A stretch of 64,000 nt of DNA from Nocardia bovistercoris (GTDB lineage Bacteria > Actinomycetota > Actinomycetes > Mycobacteriales > Mycobacteriaceae): contig NZ_JADMLG010000010.1 in NCBI RefSeq assembly GCF_015674855.1, positions 268,201 to 332,200 of the forward strand. Direction: 5' to 3'. The translations under genes were made by a program, and so were the position numbers. Positions within the stretch are counted from its first letter, which is position 1. Each line of letters starts with the position of its first letter. This document shows, in pieces, positions 50,315 to 59,541 of this stretch. A model generated the notes under the pieces. It was not told the DNA's origin. It did no database searches and worked only from the letters and a program-made list of their open reading frames with translations.

Positions 50315-51094
50315 ATGGCGCTGGATGAAGTTATCTACAGGCGCTATTCCGCCTATTCTGATGCCGATCGTCCTGCCGCATTAACATCGCTCTATGGGGC
50401 GATTGGACACGGCAGAAGTCAGATGATCGCTGAAGATCCGTTCAAGGCCCGTCGACTACACCGCTTGATGGCGGCCAGTCCTGACGAAAGGGTCCAACGA
50501 CAAGCCAATGCCTATTCGCTTGAACTACTACGCTATGACCAAACAAGTCCTGATTCACATCCATTTGCAACAATCTTAGATAACGTACTACCGCATCCTG
50601 AACCGGAGGGGGAGTACTGGGATAGGGTGAAGATTGGGTTTAATTTGGAGGGGTTAGGGGTTGAGGAGAGTGCTTTTTTGGGGGAGATTATTTATGAGCA
50701 GTTCTTTGATTTCGACGCACCCGAGGAGCAGAACTGGCTATTGCAGATATTCTCCGAACAGAGTGATGTTGACATCAACAAGCTGATCGTGAACAACATA
50801 GGCAAAGCGAGAGAGCTGCTTCATGGTATGGCAACGAGTGATATTATCGCTCGCAAACTGTTTGTGCCGTTTAAGCTAGAATCGCTATTGAGGCGCGAGC
50901 ATGAGATAGAGGATTATGAGGCGGTCTCTGTCACTGCCAACCACATGATGGGCTTACATACGTTCATCCATACAAGACACTTTAGCGATTCGGAGGGGCC
51001 TCGCCACGCGATCTACAATGCAGTAGATGGCAATTACCTAAAATCTGACATCGAGCAACGCTTTAACCAACATCTGGAAGAGTTGGATTACTGA
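50315..51094 (+). CDS. Unknown protein paired with the NACHT ATPase
   Basis: 259 aa from ATG 50315, preceded by GAAGGA; an in-frame ATG at 50252 has no ribosome site. The protein is soluble, mixed helical, without recognised domain. Visible landmarks are MALDEVIYRRYSAYSDADRP, SPDERVQRQANAYSLELLRY, and FHSRHF-like C-terminal His-rich spots (MMGLHTFIHTRHF). Codon use is AT-richer than the chromosome. It ends 53 bp before the NACHT gene on the same strand and is probably co-transcribed with it; it could be a partner or an effector. Confidence 0.6.
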   Translation: MALDEVIYRRYSAYSDADRPAALTSLYGAIGHGRSQMIAEDPFKARRLHRLMAASPDERVQRQANAYSLELLRYDQTSPDSHPFATILDNVLPHPEPEGEYWDRVKIGFNLEGLGVEESAFLGEIIYEQFFDFDAPEEQNWLLQIFSEQSDVDINKLIVNNIGKARELLHGMATSDIIARKLFVPFKLESLLRREHEIEDYEAVSVTANHMMGLHTFIHTRHFSDSEGPRHAIYNAVDGNYLKSDIEQRFNQHLEELDY

Positions 51095-51147
51095 TCAAAG
51101 AACTTGTCTAGCCCTCCTGACGGGCCGTAGTCGCGTACCATCTTCGG

Positions 51148-54100
51148 GTGGTACGCGATGCAGCATCTGAGGAAATTTTGAAGGCTCTGAATGATGAGCT
51201 TGTCAAGCTCTTTAAGAGCCGCGAGAAGGTTGAAAATGTACTGGCCAGTCGGTTTTTGAGCGATGTATCAACGATTTCCGGAGATGCCGCTTCCGCTATC
51301 AAAACTGACAAGTATAGACTGCGGATAATTACGGACATCGTTGTACTGTTAGAGCCGGTGGCGCTACATGAGAATTCTCTGGCGACAACCATGAAGGTTC
51401 TAAGCTATGCAATTCAGCTGCTGCCAGCTACAGCTCTCGGGCGGGCAACCAATGTCACTCACCGCCAGCTGGCGCAAGGTATTTATGTCGACTACCATCG
51501 ACTCCTTCTGGACGAAACGGCAAGGCGCAAGCACACTCGAAAAGATTCGATTGCGTCCTTTGCGCTTTTTGCAGAATATGATGTTATTCAGCACAGTGAA
51601 AGCACGCGTAATAATTGGGCGAAAAACATGCGCGATAAACTTGCACATATCTTGTTCAACATCAGCCGCGACCCCCACCTTCAACTCGACTACTGGATCA
51701 CAACATCCAGCGAAAATATCTTGGTCCTGACAGGTGACGAGCGCAAGGCTGACATTGGCAGGCAGGCGATCCAGAAAGTTGCGGGAGCCAGCCGCGCTGT
51801 CGTCCTCGACGGCACGTCCTCAGAGTCTTTACTCCGTTCTGTGCAAAGCCATCTTGATTCAGGCGATCAGCCTTCAGATCTGAAGAGTGCGCTTTCCGCG
51901 TTGGAGGAGCATTCCGGGCCTGACCTCTACCTGCTCATCGAGAATGCCACAAGCTGGGACGTTATAGAGGCACCGGTCTATCGAAGCCGTCGTTGCATCA
52001 TTGTCGCAGAAACCGACTTTGTACCAGAACCGCATCAGGTGGTGGTTGTCGACGCTAAAGCTCCAGAGGTCCAAACGTTACCGCCCAAGGCTGTTCCTAA
52101 AGCAGCACTTGATATTGACGATGAACCGTCGACTGGTCAGCGGAGCACCATATCGAAGGTATTGGATGACGACACATCGAAGCCTCCTCGTAACCCTGAG
52201 TTCGATAGAATGACTGAAAATATTGCAAAAGCGATTCGTTCCGAACTGCATTCCGAGGCCATAAAGTGGAAAACTGAGTGGCCTGTCATGCCAGTCCGTT
52301 GGCATATCGCGGGTGATGATCTTATCGAGTACGCGGAACGAATCCCAATGGACCCTGACGACAAGACGGTTCAGAGTGGCGTGTTCACCGATATCTTGAG
52401 TTTATATTCCAAGATTGGTTCGCGGAGGCTCGTTATACTCGGTGAACCCGGCTCCGGCAAGACAACGATAGTCCGAGACTTCGCGTATACCATACTGGGA
52501 AAATACGAAGGCGATACTCCAGCGACTGATCCAGGCACCTTTGAGGGCCGCATACCCGTTATTTTCAATCTTTCATCCTGGGACTCAACTAATTCAAAAG
52601 TCCTACTTGATGACTGGATGGCAGATATCCTTGTTCGCGACCATCCAGGTCTCGATCCAAGTGAAGCTAAGGCACTTATCGTCGATCGGCGAGTGCTGCC
52701 GATCTTTGAGGGCTTGGATGAGGTGGATGAGCCTGGCGAAAAGGCCGACAACTCGATGCGTAAGCTAGATCTAAATCAAAAGGTTCGACGCATCGCTGCA
52801 TTGACTCAATTGCATGGATTCGGCGGCCCGTTCATTCTCACGTGCCGCACCGTGGAATACCGGGAAACAGCACGAACAGCGCGAGTCCTGGAAAAAGGAT
52901 TTGTCATCGAGCTTGAGCCACTGAGCGTGGAGGATATTGAAAGCTACCTTCCTCGCACCGCCAACTCTCCCGCCGCAGGCAGGCGGTGGCGTTCCGCCAT
53001 ACAATCGCTAAAAGACGATGCACAACCATCAGCGGCAACCCTACTGGCAGTTCTTGAAAATCCACTGATGGTCTACCTTGCCTCAAGGATATTTGCATCC
53101 GGAGAGGGCGAGGGAGATCCGGAAGCCTTTGTATCGATGGAATACGCGAAGGCCACTGACGTCGAGCGTCTGCTACTGGGAGGGTATCTAGATATAGCCT
53201 TCCCGCCCCCGTGGATACATCCAGGCTCTAACAGCATCAAGGCGTCAGACGGAAACAGTAAGCGGCGTATACCGCCATATTACCCGCGAGAGAAGGCATT
53301 AGTATGGCTTCATCATATCGCACATAATTTGGACGGCGGGGAGCTGAAATGGTGGTCGATAGCAAATAAGGTTCATAAGCCTATTACCGCTTTGGTATTC
53401 GCCATCTTTTCAGCCCTTGTTGGAACTGCGGCTGTTGCAGTAAGTCTGGACCACAAGTACCTCTTCCTCGGCCCGCTTGTAGGGGCGTTGATTGGATGCT
53501 TTTATGGTCTTGTCTCCGCAGGGCGTCCACCGGTGGGATGGAGCCTTTTCGCCCCAGGTAGTCTTCACAATTTTATAAGCGAAGCCTTGAAAGGGCCAGC
53601 TCATGGAATTACTGCCGCGCTTGTAGGCTATCCATTGGTCAGCTACGGCGGCTGGCTGTATCTTCCTATAGGCGGTCTTGCAGCGGGCCTTACGACGTAT
53701 CCGCTTATCAAGTTGATGAAGCAAAAGCACATGAATGAGTGGTGGCCCGAAACGTTAATCGCATCGGGATCGGGGTTCTTCACTGGTGTGCTTATGGGGA
53801 TTATCGCGTATCTGAGAGACGTTCCTATCGGTTCAATCTGGGCCTGGCTGGGTATCGCCACATTATACGGATTCTTCCTGACGCTGGCATTTGGGCCACG
53901 TGCGCATCTGCAAGCTGACACTGTCGCAACCCCCTCAAAAATGATATCCACGAGCCGCTCGCAGTCTCTTTACTACATGACAATGAATGGCCTCGCACAC
54001 GCTAGCGTCTATTATTTTATGACCAATCTACTCACGAGTGTGGTATTCGGGATTGCGGTTGGACTGTATATATGCATTACGGATAGCGCATGGGGACGTT

Positions 54101-54270
54101 GGGTACTTATCACCCGTGGCGCGGTGCCGATAAGCGGGCGACTGCCGCAGAACCTGGTGGGCTTTCTTGAAGAAGCCCACCACCGAGGAGTGTTGCGTCA
54201 ATCTGGTGCTGTCTATCTGTTCCGTCACAAGCAGCTGGAAAAGTATGTACTGGAGGATTTGGCTGGCTGA
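51148..54270 (+). CDS. Membrane-anchored NACHT-domain NTPase (NLR-like), candidate defence protein
   Basis: 1040 aa from GTG 51148. The first 340 residues hold a helical segment (about 1-150) and an alpha/beta part (about 180-310), neither recognised; they could be sensor or effector. The NACHT ATPase spans about 420-680: Walker A VILGEPGSGKTTIVRDFAYT near 430, Walker B LPIFEGLDEVDEP near 520, FILTCRTVEY near 565. About 735-960 hold six or more hydrophobic helices (ALVFAIFSALVGTAAVAVSL, YLFLGPLVGALIGCFYGLVS, and others). The C-terminus (GFLEEAHHRGVLRQSGAVYL, then FRHKQLEKYVLEDL) is a winged-helix-like tail typical of NACHT proteins. Bacterial NACHT proteins include anti-phage NTPases; the membrane segment suggests action at the membrane. 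Confidence 0.82.
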   Translation: MVRDAASEEILKALNDELVKLFKSREKVENVLASRFLSDVSTISGDAASAIKTDKYRLRIITDIVVLLEPVALHENSLATTMKVLSYAIQLLPATALGRATNVTHRQLAQGIYVDYHRLLLDETARRKHTRKDSIASFALFAEYDVIQHSESTRNNWAKNMRDKLAHILFNISRDPHLQLDYWITTSSENILVLTGDERKADIGRQAIQKVAGASRAVVLDGTSSESLLRSVQSHLDSGDQPSDLKSALSALEEHSGPDLYLLIENATSWDVIEAPVYRSRRCIIVAETDFVPEPHQVVVVDAKAPEVQTLPPKAVPKAALDIDDEPSTGQRSTISKVLDDDTSKPPRNPEFDRMTENIAKAIRSELHSEAIKWKTEWPVMPVRWHIAGDDLIEYAERIPMDPDDKTVQSGVFTDILSLYSKIGSRRLVILGEPGSGKTTIVRDFAYTILGKYEGDTPATDPGTFEGRIPVIFNLSSWDSTNSKVLLDDWMADILVRDHPGLDPSEAKALIVDRRVLPIFEGLDEVDEPGEKADNSMRKLDLNQKVRRIAALTQLHGFGGPFILTCRTVEYRETARTARVLEKGFVIELEPLSVEDIESYLPRTANSPAAGRRWRSAIQSLKDDAQPSAATLLAVLENPLMVYLASRIFASGEGEGDPEAFVSMEYAKATDVERLLLGGYLDIAFPPPWIHPGSNSIKASDGNSKRRIPPYYPREKALVWLHHIAHNLDGGELKWWSIANKVHKPITALVFAIFSALVGTAAVAVSLDHKYLFLGPLVGALIGCFYGLVSAGRPPVGWSLFAPGSLHNFISEALKGPAHGITAALVGYPLVSYGGWLYLPIGGLAAGLTTYPLIKLMKQKHMNEWWPETLIASGSGFFTGVLMGIIAYLRDVPIGSIWAWLGIATLYGFFLTLAFGPRAHLQADTVATPSKMISTSRSQSLYYMTMNGLAHASVYYFMTNLLTSVVFGIAVGLYICITDSAWGRWVLITRGAVPISGRLPQNLVGFLEEAHHRGVLRQSGAVYLFRHKQLEKYVLEDLAG

Positions 54271-54426
54271 GTCTTCACACCCACGGTGGCCGTCGAATCG
54301 GCGTTGCCCGTGTAGGAGGCCGGATGTCCTGCACCCGCGGCAGGACATCCGTTTCAGCATCCCCGCTGTGCCAGTTGTCATCTCCGGTCGGTGCTGGCGG
54401 CGAGACCATCTGCATTGCCGCATCGC

Positions 54427-54570
54427 CACTCTCACCGCCGGGTTCCGACTGTCGGGGGGGCCCGGGCCCCCGGCCGGGGGCGGCGGCCCCCACAAAAACC
54501 ACAAAAACACTCTCACCGCCGGGTTCCGACTGTCGGCTCCCGTCGTCACCGTGACGACGGGAGCCGACAG
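54427..54570. repeat. 29-bp direct repeat pair and 20-bp perfect hairpin after the NACHT gene
   Basis: The 29-bp repeat starting CACTCTCACCGCCGGGTTCC occurs at 54427 and 54508, 81 bp apart, with an extremely G/C-rich core between. The second copy runs into the hairpin CTGTCGGCTCCCGTCGTCAC (54530-54549) with its exact complement at 54551-54570 around one C. The block lies between the rightward NACHT gene and a leftward gene, as expected for a bidirectional terminator; the repeat could be a duplicated terminator half. Confidence 0.7.
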
Positions 54571-54733
54571 CTTCATCCCCTAAATCCCGAATGCCTCTCC
54601 ACCGTGCACCAACTCGAAAGCCCAGCAGTGCCGTCAGAAGTGCCGATGCTGGCCACAGCATCCACACGAGCGAGGTTGTCACGTCAGTCGACCTCGGAAG
54701 TCAGCTCGGCTGCTTCCGGATGTCGGGGATCAT

Positions 54734-55297
54734 TCACGACCTCTGTCCCGACTCCGGCATCGCCAGCCTCGGCGGGAACACCTCCGTCGCCTGTTCCGGC
54801 AGGCGGACTCGCCCTGCTCGCACATCTGCGACGATTTGGTTCAATCCCTCAATGCACCATGTCAGTTCGGCAGCGTCCCGTTCGCAGTGCTGAGGGTCAT
54901 TCTGCCGCAACGCATATCGCACGTATCTCCACACCAGCCAGGCGACCCATTGGCCATACGATGAGGGAGCCGTGGGAGCGTCAGCCCTCACGGCAATTTC
55001 TTTCGTGTGTCCGCCTGCCTCCCTGTCGATGAACCAGATGAGCAGGTTCAACTGCTCATCGACCGAGGCGGCATCGTCACGGCCATGTTCATGGACATGA
55101 CGCCATTCGCCGACCAATCCGTGTGCGCAGCGCATCAGCACCGTGGTCGGTGCTTCGACTCCCGCGCAGATCCGCAGGAACAGTCCCGCATCCGGCAGCG
55201 GCTGATCCGGCCTCGCCTCGACCGGTGGAACTGTGAAAGCGAACGGCTGGTTTGGCGTCAGGCCATAGACGCTGTAGGTGGGGCGATCGGATGACAC
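54734..55297 (-). CDS. Hypothetical protein
   Basis: 187 aa from GTG 55297. Soluble, rich in acidic and aromatic residues (LNLLIWFIDREAGGHTKEIA, then YGQWVAWLVWRYVRYALRQN). No known domain. Codon use is GC-rich, like the small genes to its right and unlike the NACHT module, so it probably belongs to an older part of the element. Confidence 0.6.
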   Translation of the reverse strand: MSSDRPTYSVYGLTPNQPFAFTVPPVEARPDQPLPDAGLFLRICAGVEAPTTVLMRCAHGLVGEWRHVHEHGRDDAASVDEQLNLLIWFIDREAGGHTKEIAVRADAPTAPSSYGQWVAWLVWRYVRYALRQNDPQHCERDAAELTWCIEGLNQIVADVRAGRVRLPEQATEVFPPRLAMPESGQRS

Positions 55298-55366
55298 AGT
55301 GAGGTGGTGTCCCTTCGGAATCTAGATGCAAAATAGTGAAATGGCGGCTTCGCGGCCGGATGTGGA

Positions 55367-55567
55367 TCAGTCCCAGAGGCCAGCGCATGGGAGCGACGGC
55401 AGATCGTCGTGTAGCTCGTCATCAACGATCACGGAGAATTCAGGACATCCCCGTGCCAGCTCGTCGGCAACGTTTTGGGCCTGTTCGGCACTGGCCTGGA
55501 AGTCCAGCCGCAAGGGGCCGGATTCGATGCGCAGATGCCGAAGGCGGCGTGGTGGGCGTGGAGGCAT
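55367..55567 (-). CDS. Small hypothetical protein
   Basis: 66 aa from ATG 55567, preceded by GAGG. Basic N-terminus (MPPRPPRRLRHLRIESGPLR), then a helix and an acidic end (VADELARGCPEFSVIVDDEL). No family recognised. It follows the 69-aa gene by 10 nt on the same strand. Confidence 0.5.
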   Translation of the reverse strand: MPPRPPRRLRHLRIESGPLRLDFQASAEQAQNVADELARGCPEFSVIVDDELHDDLPSLPCAGLWD

Positions 55568-55577
55568 CGTCGTCGCC

Positions 55578-55787
55578 TCAGCACGGTTTGTTCTCGGCAA
55601 GCACCATGCGCCCGGCATCGACCAAGACCAACTGAGCAGCCGCCTTCCGCGGGCAGCACTTGGCCCGACAGGCGACATGAAATCGCATGACGTCGTGAGC
55701 CTGTTCCACCGTGAATGGCTCTTGTGGTGCCTGATGTTGTTCCTGCTGATTGAGCCTGCTGAGGTGGTGGATGGCCAGCGAATGCAT
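55578..55787 (-). CDS. Small Cys/His-containing protein
   Basis: 69 aa from ATG 55787 with GGGAGA upstream. Residues about 30-55 hold a Cys/His cluster (AHDVMRFHVACRAKCCPRKA) that could bind a metal. Similar small proteins occur beside XRE regulators in actinobacterial mobile elements. It is divergent from the XRE-TPR regulator over 320 bp. The function is unknown. Confidence 0.6.
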   Translation of the reverse strand: MHSLAIHHLSRLNQQEQHQAPQEPFTVEQAHDVMRFHVACRAKCCPRKAAAQLVLVDAGRMVLAENKPC

Positions 55788-55920
55788 GGTGGATCTCTCC
55801 CGGTTGGGGTGAACTCGACCAACCTGGCCGAGACGGGGTGTACCCAGCACCGGGGGCGAAAGCCACCGTTTGCCCGCCATTCGGGTCAACCGGTGCGCCG
55901 CTGAGGGGTACGGCGTCACC

Positions 55921-55937
55921 CCGGTACCGGGTACCGG
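55921..55937. promoter_or_regulatory. Palindrome in the divergent promoter region
   Basis: CCGGTACC-G-GGTACCGG, between the leftward 69-aa gene and the rightward XRE-TPR gene. Candidate operator for the XRE regulator. The rest of this 320-bp gap shows no gene. Confidence 0.5.
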
Positions 55938-56107
55938 TTGACCGTAAGGCGGGTTTTTCTCCTCTGACCGGCCCAAATAGCTAAAGGTTCTCGGAAATAA
56001 GGGAATTCGTATAAGGTGCGTTCAGGGGCGAAAACCGTTGCCGGGCAATACTTCCGGCTGCCTCCTGATTTTGCATCTGTACGTTCACGAAGGGCGGGTA
56101 TAGCGGG

Positions 56108-57349
56108 ATGCACCTGACAACAGGCGAGGTCATCGCCCGTATCCGTAAATCTCTCGGCATGACACAGACCGAACTGGGAGCCATCCTCGGCTACACCCAA
56201 CCCGCCATTTCCCAGCTCGAAAACGGTAGCGCGGCTGTGCATGATGTTCGTGTCCTGCGCCGTGTAGCCAAGGCGCTTCAGGTTCCGCTTGCCATACTGG
56301 TGGTGGAGTCAGACGAGGAGGCGGACGTGAATCGTCGCAATTTCCTACGAGCCAGTGCTTTCGGTACCGGAGCTGCCATTACGGTCGGCGCCGCGGGGCA
56401 CGGCGCTGCCGCAGCATCTTCGACAGGGGTTCATGTCGGCACAGCCGATGTGGCTGCCATCGTCGAGAGCACGAACCAGATCCACGAACTCGACCTGCTC
56501 GTCGGGGGCGACCGGTTGTGTCAGGTTGCCGCCAATGAAGTGCGCTACGTTCAGCAGCTCCTCAACACCGCCAGCTATACCGAGACGGTGGGACGGTCTC
56601 TGACAACTGCCGCAGCCGAGATGATGACGGCAGCCGGGTGGGTCCATTTCGACGCTGGCCGTACAGACCAGGCACGGCGCTACTACGCAGATGCCGCCCA
56701 AACCGCCACCGCGGCCGACGACGGCATGGCGGCTGCCCATGCCCTACTCAACGCCAGCCTGCTGAGTTTCGGTGGCAGTTTCTCACCAACCAAACTGCCG
56801 AAGGATGCCCGTCCCCGCGAGGGCGTCAATCTGGCCGAGGCGGCGCAATCTGCCGCTCGTCGAGATGGTGGGCCGAAGCTTCGCGCCGTTGGGGCAATCT
56901 ACGAGGCCGCAGCCCGGAGTGCCACGGCTGACGCCAGCGCGATGGAAAACGCCATCAGTCGGGCGCATCGTGCCTACGAGTCGAGTCGTGGCTACGATCC
57001 CGACTGGGTGTACATGCCGGAAGCGGCGCTGTCCGGCATGACCGGATGGGCCTACATGCAGCTTGGTGATCACCAGAAGGCGACACCCCATCTGCAAGCC
57101 GCCGTCGACGGCACGGTGGCGTGGCCTCGGGAGAATGCGGGCTGGCGCATCAAGATGGCGGAGAATTACATCCAGGGCGGTGACATCGCTGAAGGGTGCC
57201 AGCGCCTGACCGACCATTTCGAGCAGATCGGCAGCGTGACCTCATCACGGCTGCAATCCACCCTTGAGGTCATCGCCAAGGACGTTCGTCCTCATGTCAA
57301 GGTGCCGGAAGTGCGGGAACTGCTGGGAAGGATGGCGGCGGCTGGCTGA
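56108..57349 (+). CDS. XRE-family regulator with TPR-like domain
   Basis: 413 aa from ATG 56108. N-terminal Cro/C1 HTH (TTGEVIARIRKSLGMTQTEL, then GYTQPAISQLENG). After residue 70 comes RRNFLRASAFGTGAAITVGA, which resembles a Tat signal but follows the HTH and is probably only a linker. About 110-410 are helical TPR-like repeats (TAAAEMMTAAGWVHFDAGRT, then GWAYMQLGDHQKATPHLQAA). This architecture is common in actinobacterial developmental and mobile-element regulators; TPRs may bind a small signal or partner protein. Confidence 0.85.
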   Translation: MHLTTGEVIARIRKSLGMTQTELGAILGYTQPAISQLENGSAAVHDVRVLRRVAKALQVPLAILVVESDEEADVNRRNFLRASAFGTGAAITVGAAGHGAAAASSTGVHVGTADVAAIVESTNQIHELDLLVGGDRLCQVAANEVRYVQQLLNTASYTETVGRSLTTAAAEMMTAAGWVHFDAGRTDQARRYYADAAQTATAADDGMAAAHALLNASLLSFGGSFSPTKLPKDARPREGVNLAEAAQSAARRDGGPKLRAVGAIYEAAARSATADASAMENAISRAHRAYESSRGYDPDWVYMPEAALSGMTGWAYMQLGDHQKATPHLQAAVDGTVAWPRENAGWRIKMAENYIQGGDIAEGCQRLTDHFEQIGSVTSSRLQSTLEVIAKDVRPHVKVPEVRELLGRMAAAG

Positions 57350-57360
57350 GCAACGTTCTT

Positions 57361-58212
57361 TCAATGCGCCGGTTCGGATGAACCCGCCGCTTTGCCGTGT
57401 CTGCCCATCGCTGCCCTGATCAGCTCGCGGGCACTGCTGCCGATGGCGGCCTGCTCGGACAGTGCCGTAAAGGCTTTCTCGTACAAGGCAACCTCACGCG
57501 GCTGAGTGATAGTCAGTTGGGCCGAGATCGTCTCGGCCTGGACCATCTTCCGATCGAAGATCGTGAAGTTCATCAGGGGTATGCGGTAGGCGGCATCGGC
57601 TGGGATCACCCCGAGCACAAGGCGTGGGAGCGTCATGGCCACCAACAGGCGATCCAACTGCTCAACCATGACCTCCGACCCGCCGACTACGGTACGGAGG
57701 GATTGTTCGCCGATCAGGAAGTGGAACCGGTGTCGTCCTCGGTAGAGGATCGTCTGACGTTCCAATCGGGCGGCAACCGCAGCCTCGATAACGTTGGGTC
57801 CGCCATACAGAGCCTCGACAGTTTCCAGCACGCCACGGATGTAGCGTGGTGTTTGCAGCAGGCCAGGCACAAGGCCGGGTTCGTAGAGGCGGACCAACTC
57901 GGCATTTGCTTCTACCTTAGAAACCACACGCTGCCACTGCGGGATACGCATCCGTCGCAGTTCGAGATAGGCCGTCTCCACATTGTGCAAGCTGGCAATG
58001 AGATCCGGTAACTGGTCGGTGGCACGGCAATGCAGACACCATGCCCGGAGATCCTTCTCCGATGGTGTCTGCCTGCCGTATTCGATTTTCGAGACCTTGG
58101 ATTCGTGCCAGCCTTCGAGGTCCGCCAAGGCGCGGCCGGTCAGACCGGCGCTCTTGCGGATCTCACGCAGGCGCTGGCCCAGGGCCTCCTTGGCTTCGCG
58201 GAGATTGGTCAC
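57361..58212 (-). CDS. XRE-DUF5753 regulator
   Basis: 283 aa from GTG 58212, fixed by a GTGA overlap with the upstream DUF6879 gene. HTH near the N-terminus (SAGLTGRALADLEGWHESKV, then SKIEYGRQTPSEKDL). DUF5753 fills about 90-270: YEPGLVPGLLQTPRYIRGVL, then RFHFLIGEQSLRTVVGGSEV. This pairing is a widespread actinobacterial regulator (WhiJ-like family), usually with small partner proteins such as the next two genes. Confidence 0.88.
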   Translation of the reverse strand: MTNLREAKEALGQRLREIRKSAGLTGRALADLEGWHESKVSKIEYGRQTPSEKDLRAWCLHCRATDQLPDLIASLHNVETAYLELRRMRIPQWQRVVSKVEANAELVRLYEPGLVPGLLQTPRYIRGVLETVEALYGGPNVIEAAVAARLERQTILYRGRHRFHFLIGEQSLRTVVGGSEVMVEQLDRLLVAMTLPRLVLGVIPADAAYRIPLMNFTIFDRKMVQAETISAQLTITQPREVALYEKAFTALSEQAAIGSSARELIRAAMGRHGKAAGSSEPAH

Positions 58213-58736
58213 TGATGCAGTGTGTGCCCGTATTCGTCGTGCGGTACGGCGGCTTGCCACACCCGGTCACGCACCGTCCGAAAATGCTCGGCAATGACGG
58301 GATCGGTGGTGACGGCGAATCCGGTTCCTTCGCCACTGGGCGTGAAGACACTGAAGGCGGCCAGATGATCATCGAACAACCAATAGTCGTCACCCGTCAG
58401 ATCGGACGGGGCAATCTGATGTCGCGGCAACCAACGGATGTCCTCACCCGCGGCGATGTTGCGCGGGGACACCGACAGCGCCCATCGGGTGTAGTCGGTG
58501 TGTGGTTCGGTGACAACCCGTACCCGTTGCACTTTCTTGCCGGTGTCGGTGATCTCGTGGATCAGGTCAAGCCAGCCCTGCTGCCATGTGGTGTCTTCAG
58601 GTTCCCCGGCCAAGAACTGTCGGAGCGGCTCGAATTCACTGGACACAGCGTAGGCATCTTGCAGTTCCAGGTGAAACGCCCGCTGCCACGAAGAGCGGAA
58701 CAATTCGTCGAGCTGGTCACCCGCCAGTAGGTACAT
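58209..58736 (-). CDS. DUF6879 protein
   Basis: 175 aa from ATG 58736; GTG 58739 is possible. Typical segments are LDELFRSSWQRAFHLELQDA, then RVRVVTEPHTDYTRWALS, then DYWLFDDHLAAFSVFT. Genes of this family regularly lie next to XRE-DUF5753 regulators, as here with a GTGA overlap. A role as regulatory partner is likely; no enzymatic motif is seen. Confidence 0.8.
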   Translation of the reverse strand: MYLLAGDQLDELFRSSWQRAFHLELQDAYAVSSEFEPLRQFLAGEPEDTTWQQGWLDLIHEITDTGKKVQRVRVVTEPHTDYTRWALSVSPRNIAAGEDIRWLPRHQIAPSDLTGDDYWLFDDHLAAFSVFTPSGEGTGFAVTTDPVIAEHFRTVRDRVWQAAVPHDEYGHTLHQ

Positions 58737-59046
58737 CACGTCGAACCTCCTTCCCGATCGGCACCTCGATGCTCGCCTCGTGCGATGGGATATCCATCTG
58801 TGCCAGCGCCTCGCTGTCGGTGACGGGATTGCCCGTCAGAGTGAAGGTACCGTGACCGGTGTCTTGAAGCGGTGTCCCCAAACAGGTTCCGCGCTCCAGG
58901 AAGCCGAGCAGCGGATGGGGTATTTCGATGAGTTCCGGCTGATCCGGTACCCGCCATCCCTGCACCACATAGGTGCCCCGATCGCTGGCGTACAGCGTCG
59001 GGGACTGGTGAGTGCCGGTGTTCTTGCCGAGGAAACGTAAGCGCAT
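58717..59046 (-). CDS. Small partner protein of the DUF5753/DUF6879 cluster
   Basis: 109 aa from ATG 59046, overlapping the DUF6879 gene by 20 nt. Residues 1-60 (MRLRFLGKNTGTHQSPTLYA, then YVVQGWRV) resemble small proteins that regularly lead such clusters. Function unknown. Confidence 0.65.
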   Translation of the reverse strand: MRLRFLGKNTGTHQSPTLYASDRGTYVVQGWRVPDQPELIEIPHPLLGFLERGTCLGTPLQDTGHGTFTLTGNPVTDSEALAQMDIPSHEASIEVPIGKEVRRDVPTGG

Positions 59047-59277
59047 GGTGGAGCCCCTGCCAACGAATGTGCGCGAGCTTGCGTGTCGAGCAATCCCATC
59101 CTCACCGCGATATCTCCGGCCAGTCAACGATTTTCCATCATCGACGGAAGTTCACGCACACTCGTTGTCCTGTCCACAGCGGGCCTCCTACCGTTTCCGC
59201 CAGGCGCCCGCTACCGGCGATGTCCTCTCCTGGTAGCGCGTTGCCTCACCATCAGGCGGCGGCAGAGGGGTGGCAGG

Positions 59278-59541
59278 ATGCGCGATGACGAGGCAAAAAT
59301 ACTGGCCGTTTTGACGACCCACGAGCACTGCTCCACTGCCGAACTGCGTGATGCCACCGGCCTCGATACTCGTCGTGTCCGACAGGCGGTGGTAGCGCTG
59401 ACGTTCCGTAGTCTGCTGACGGCGGTACCTGATGGGCACTCCATCGCGTGGGGGCTGAGTCAACGCGGACGATCCTTCGCCGGATCAATCCGTGGCCGCG
59501 CCATCCTCGACGTGCCTTCGACACCACGACAGACGCCGTGA
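59278..59541 (+). CDS. Small winged-helix DNA-binding protein
   Basis: 87 aa from ATG 59278. Residues 1-60 (AKILAVLTTHEHCSTAELRD, then ATGLDTRRVRQAVVALTFRS) fit a MarR-like winged helix. It overlaps the next gene as GTGA. Probably a regulator within the element. Confidence 0.6.
   Translation: MRDDEAKILAVLTTHEHCSTAELRDATGLDTRRVRQAVVALTFRSLLTAVPDGHSIAWGLSQRGRSFAGSIRGRAILDVPSTPRQTP

Noticed and set aside
56300..56400. Tat export of the XRE-TPR protein
   Set aside because: The RRNFL-like stretch follows a DNA-binding domain, so it is not at the N-terminus; export would make no sense for a regulator.
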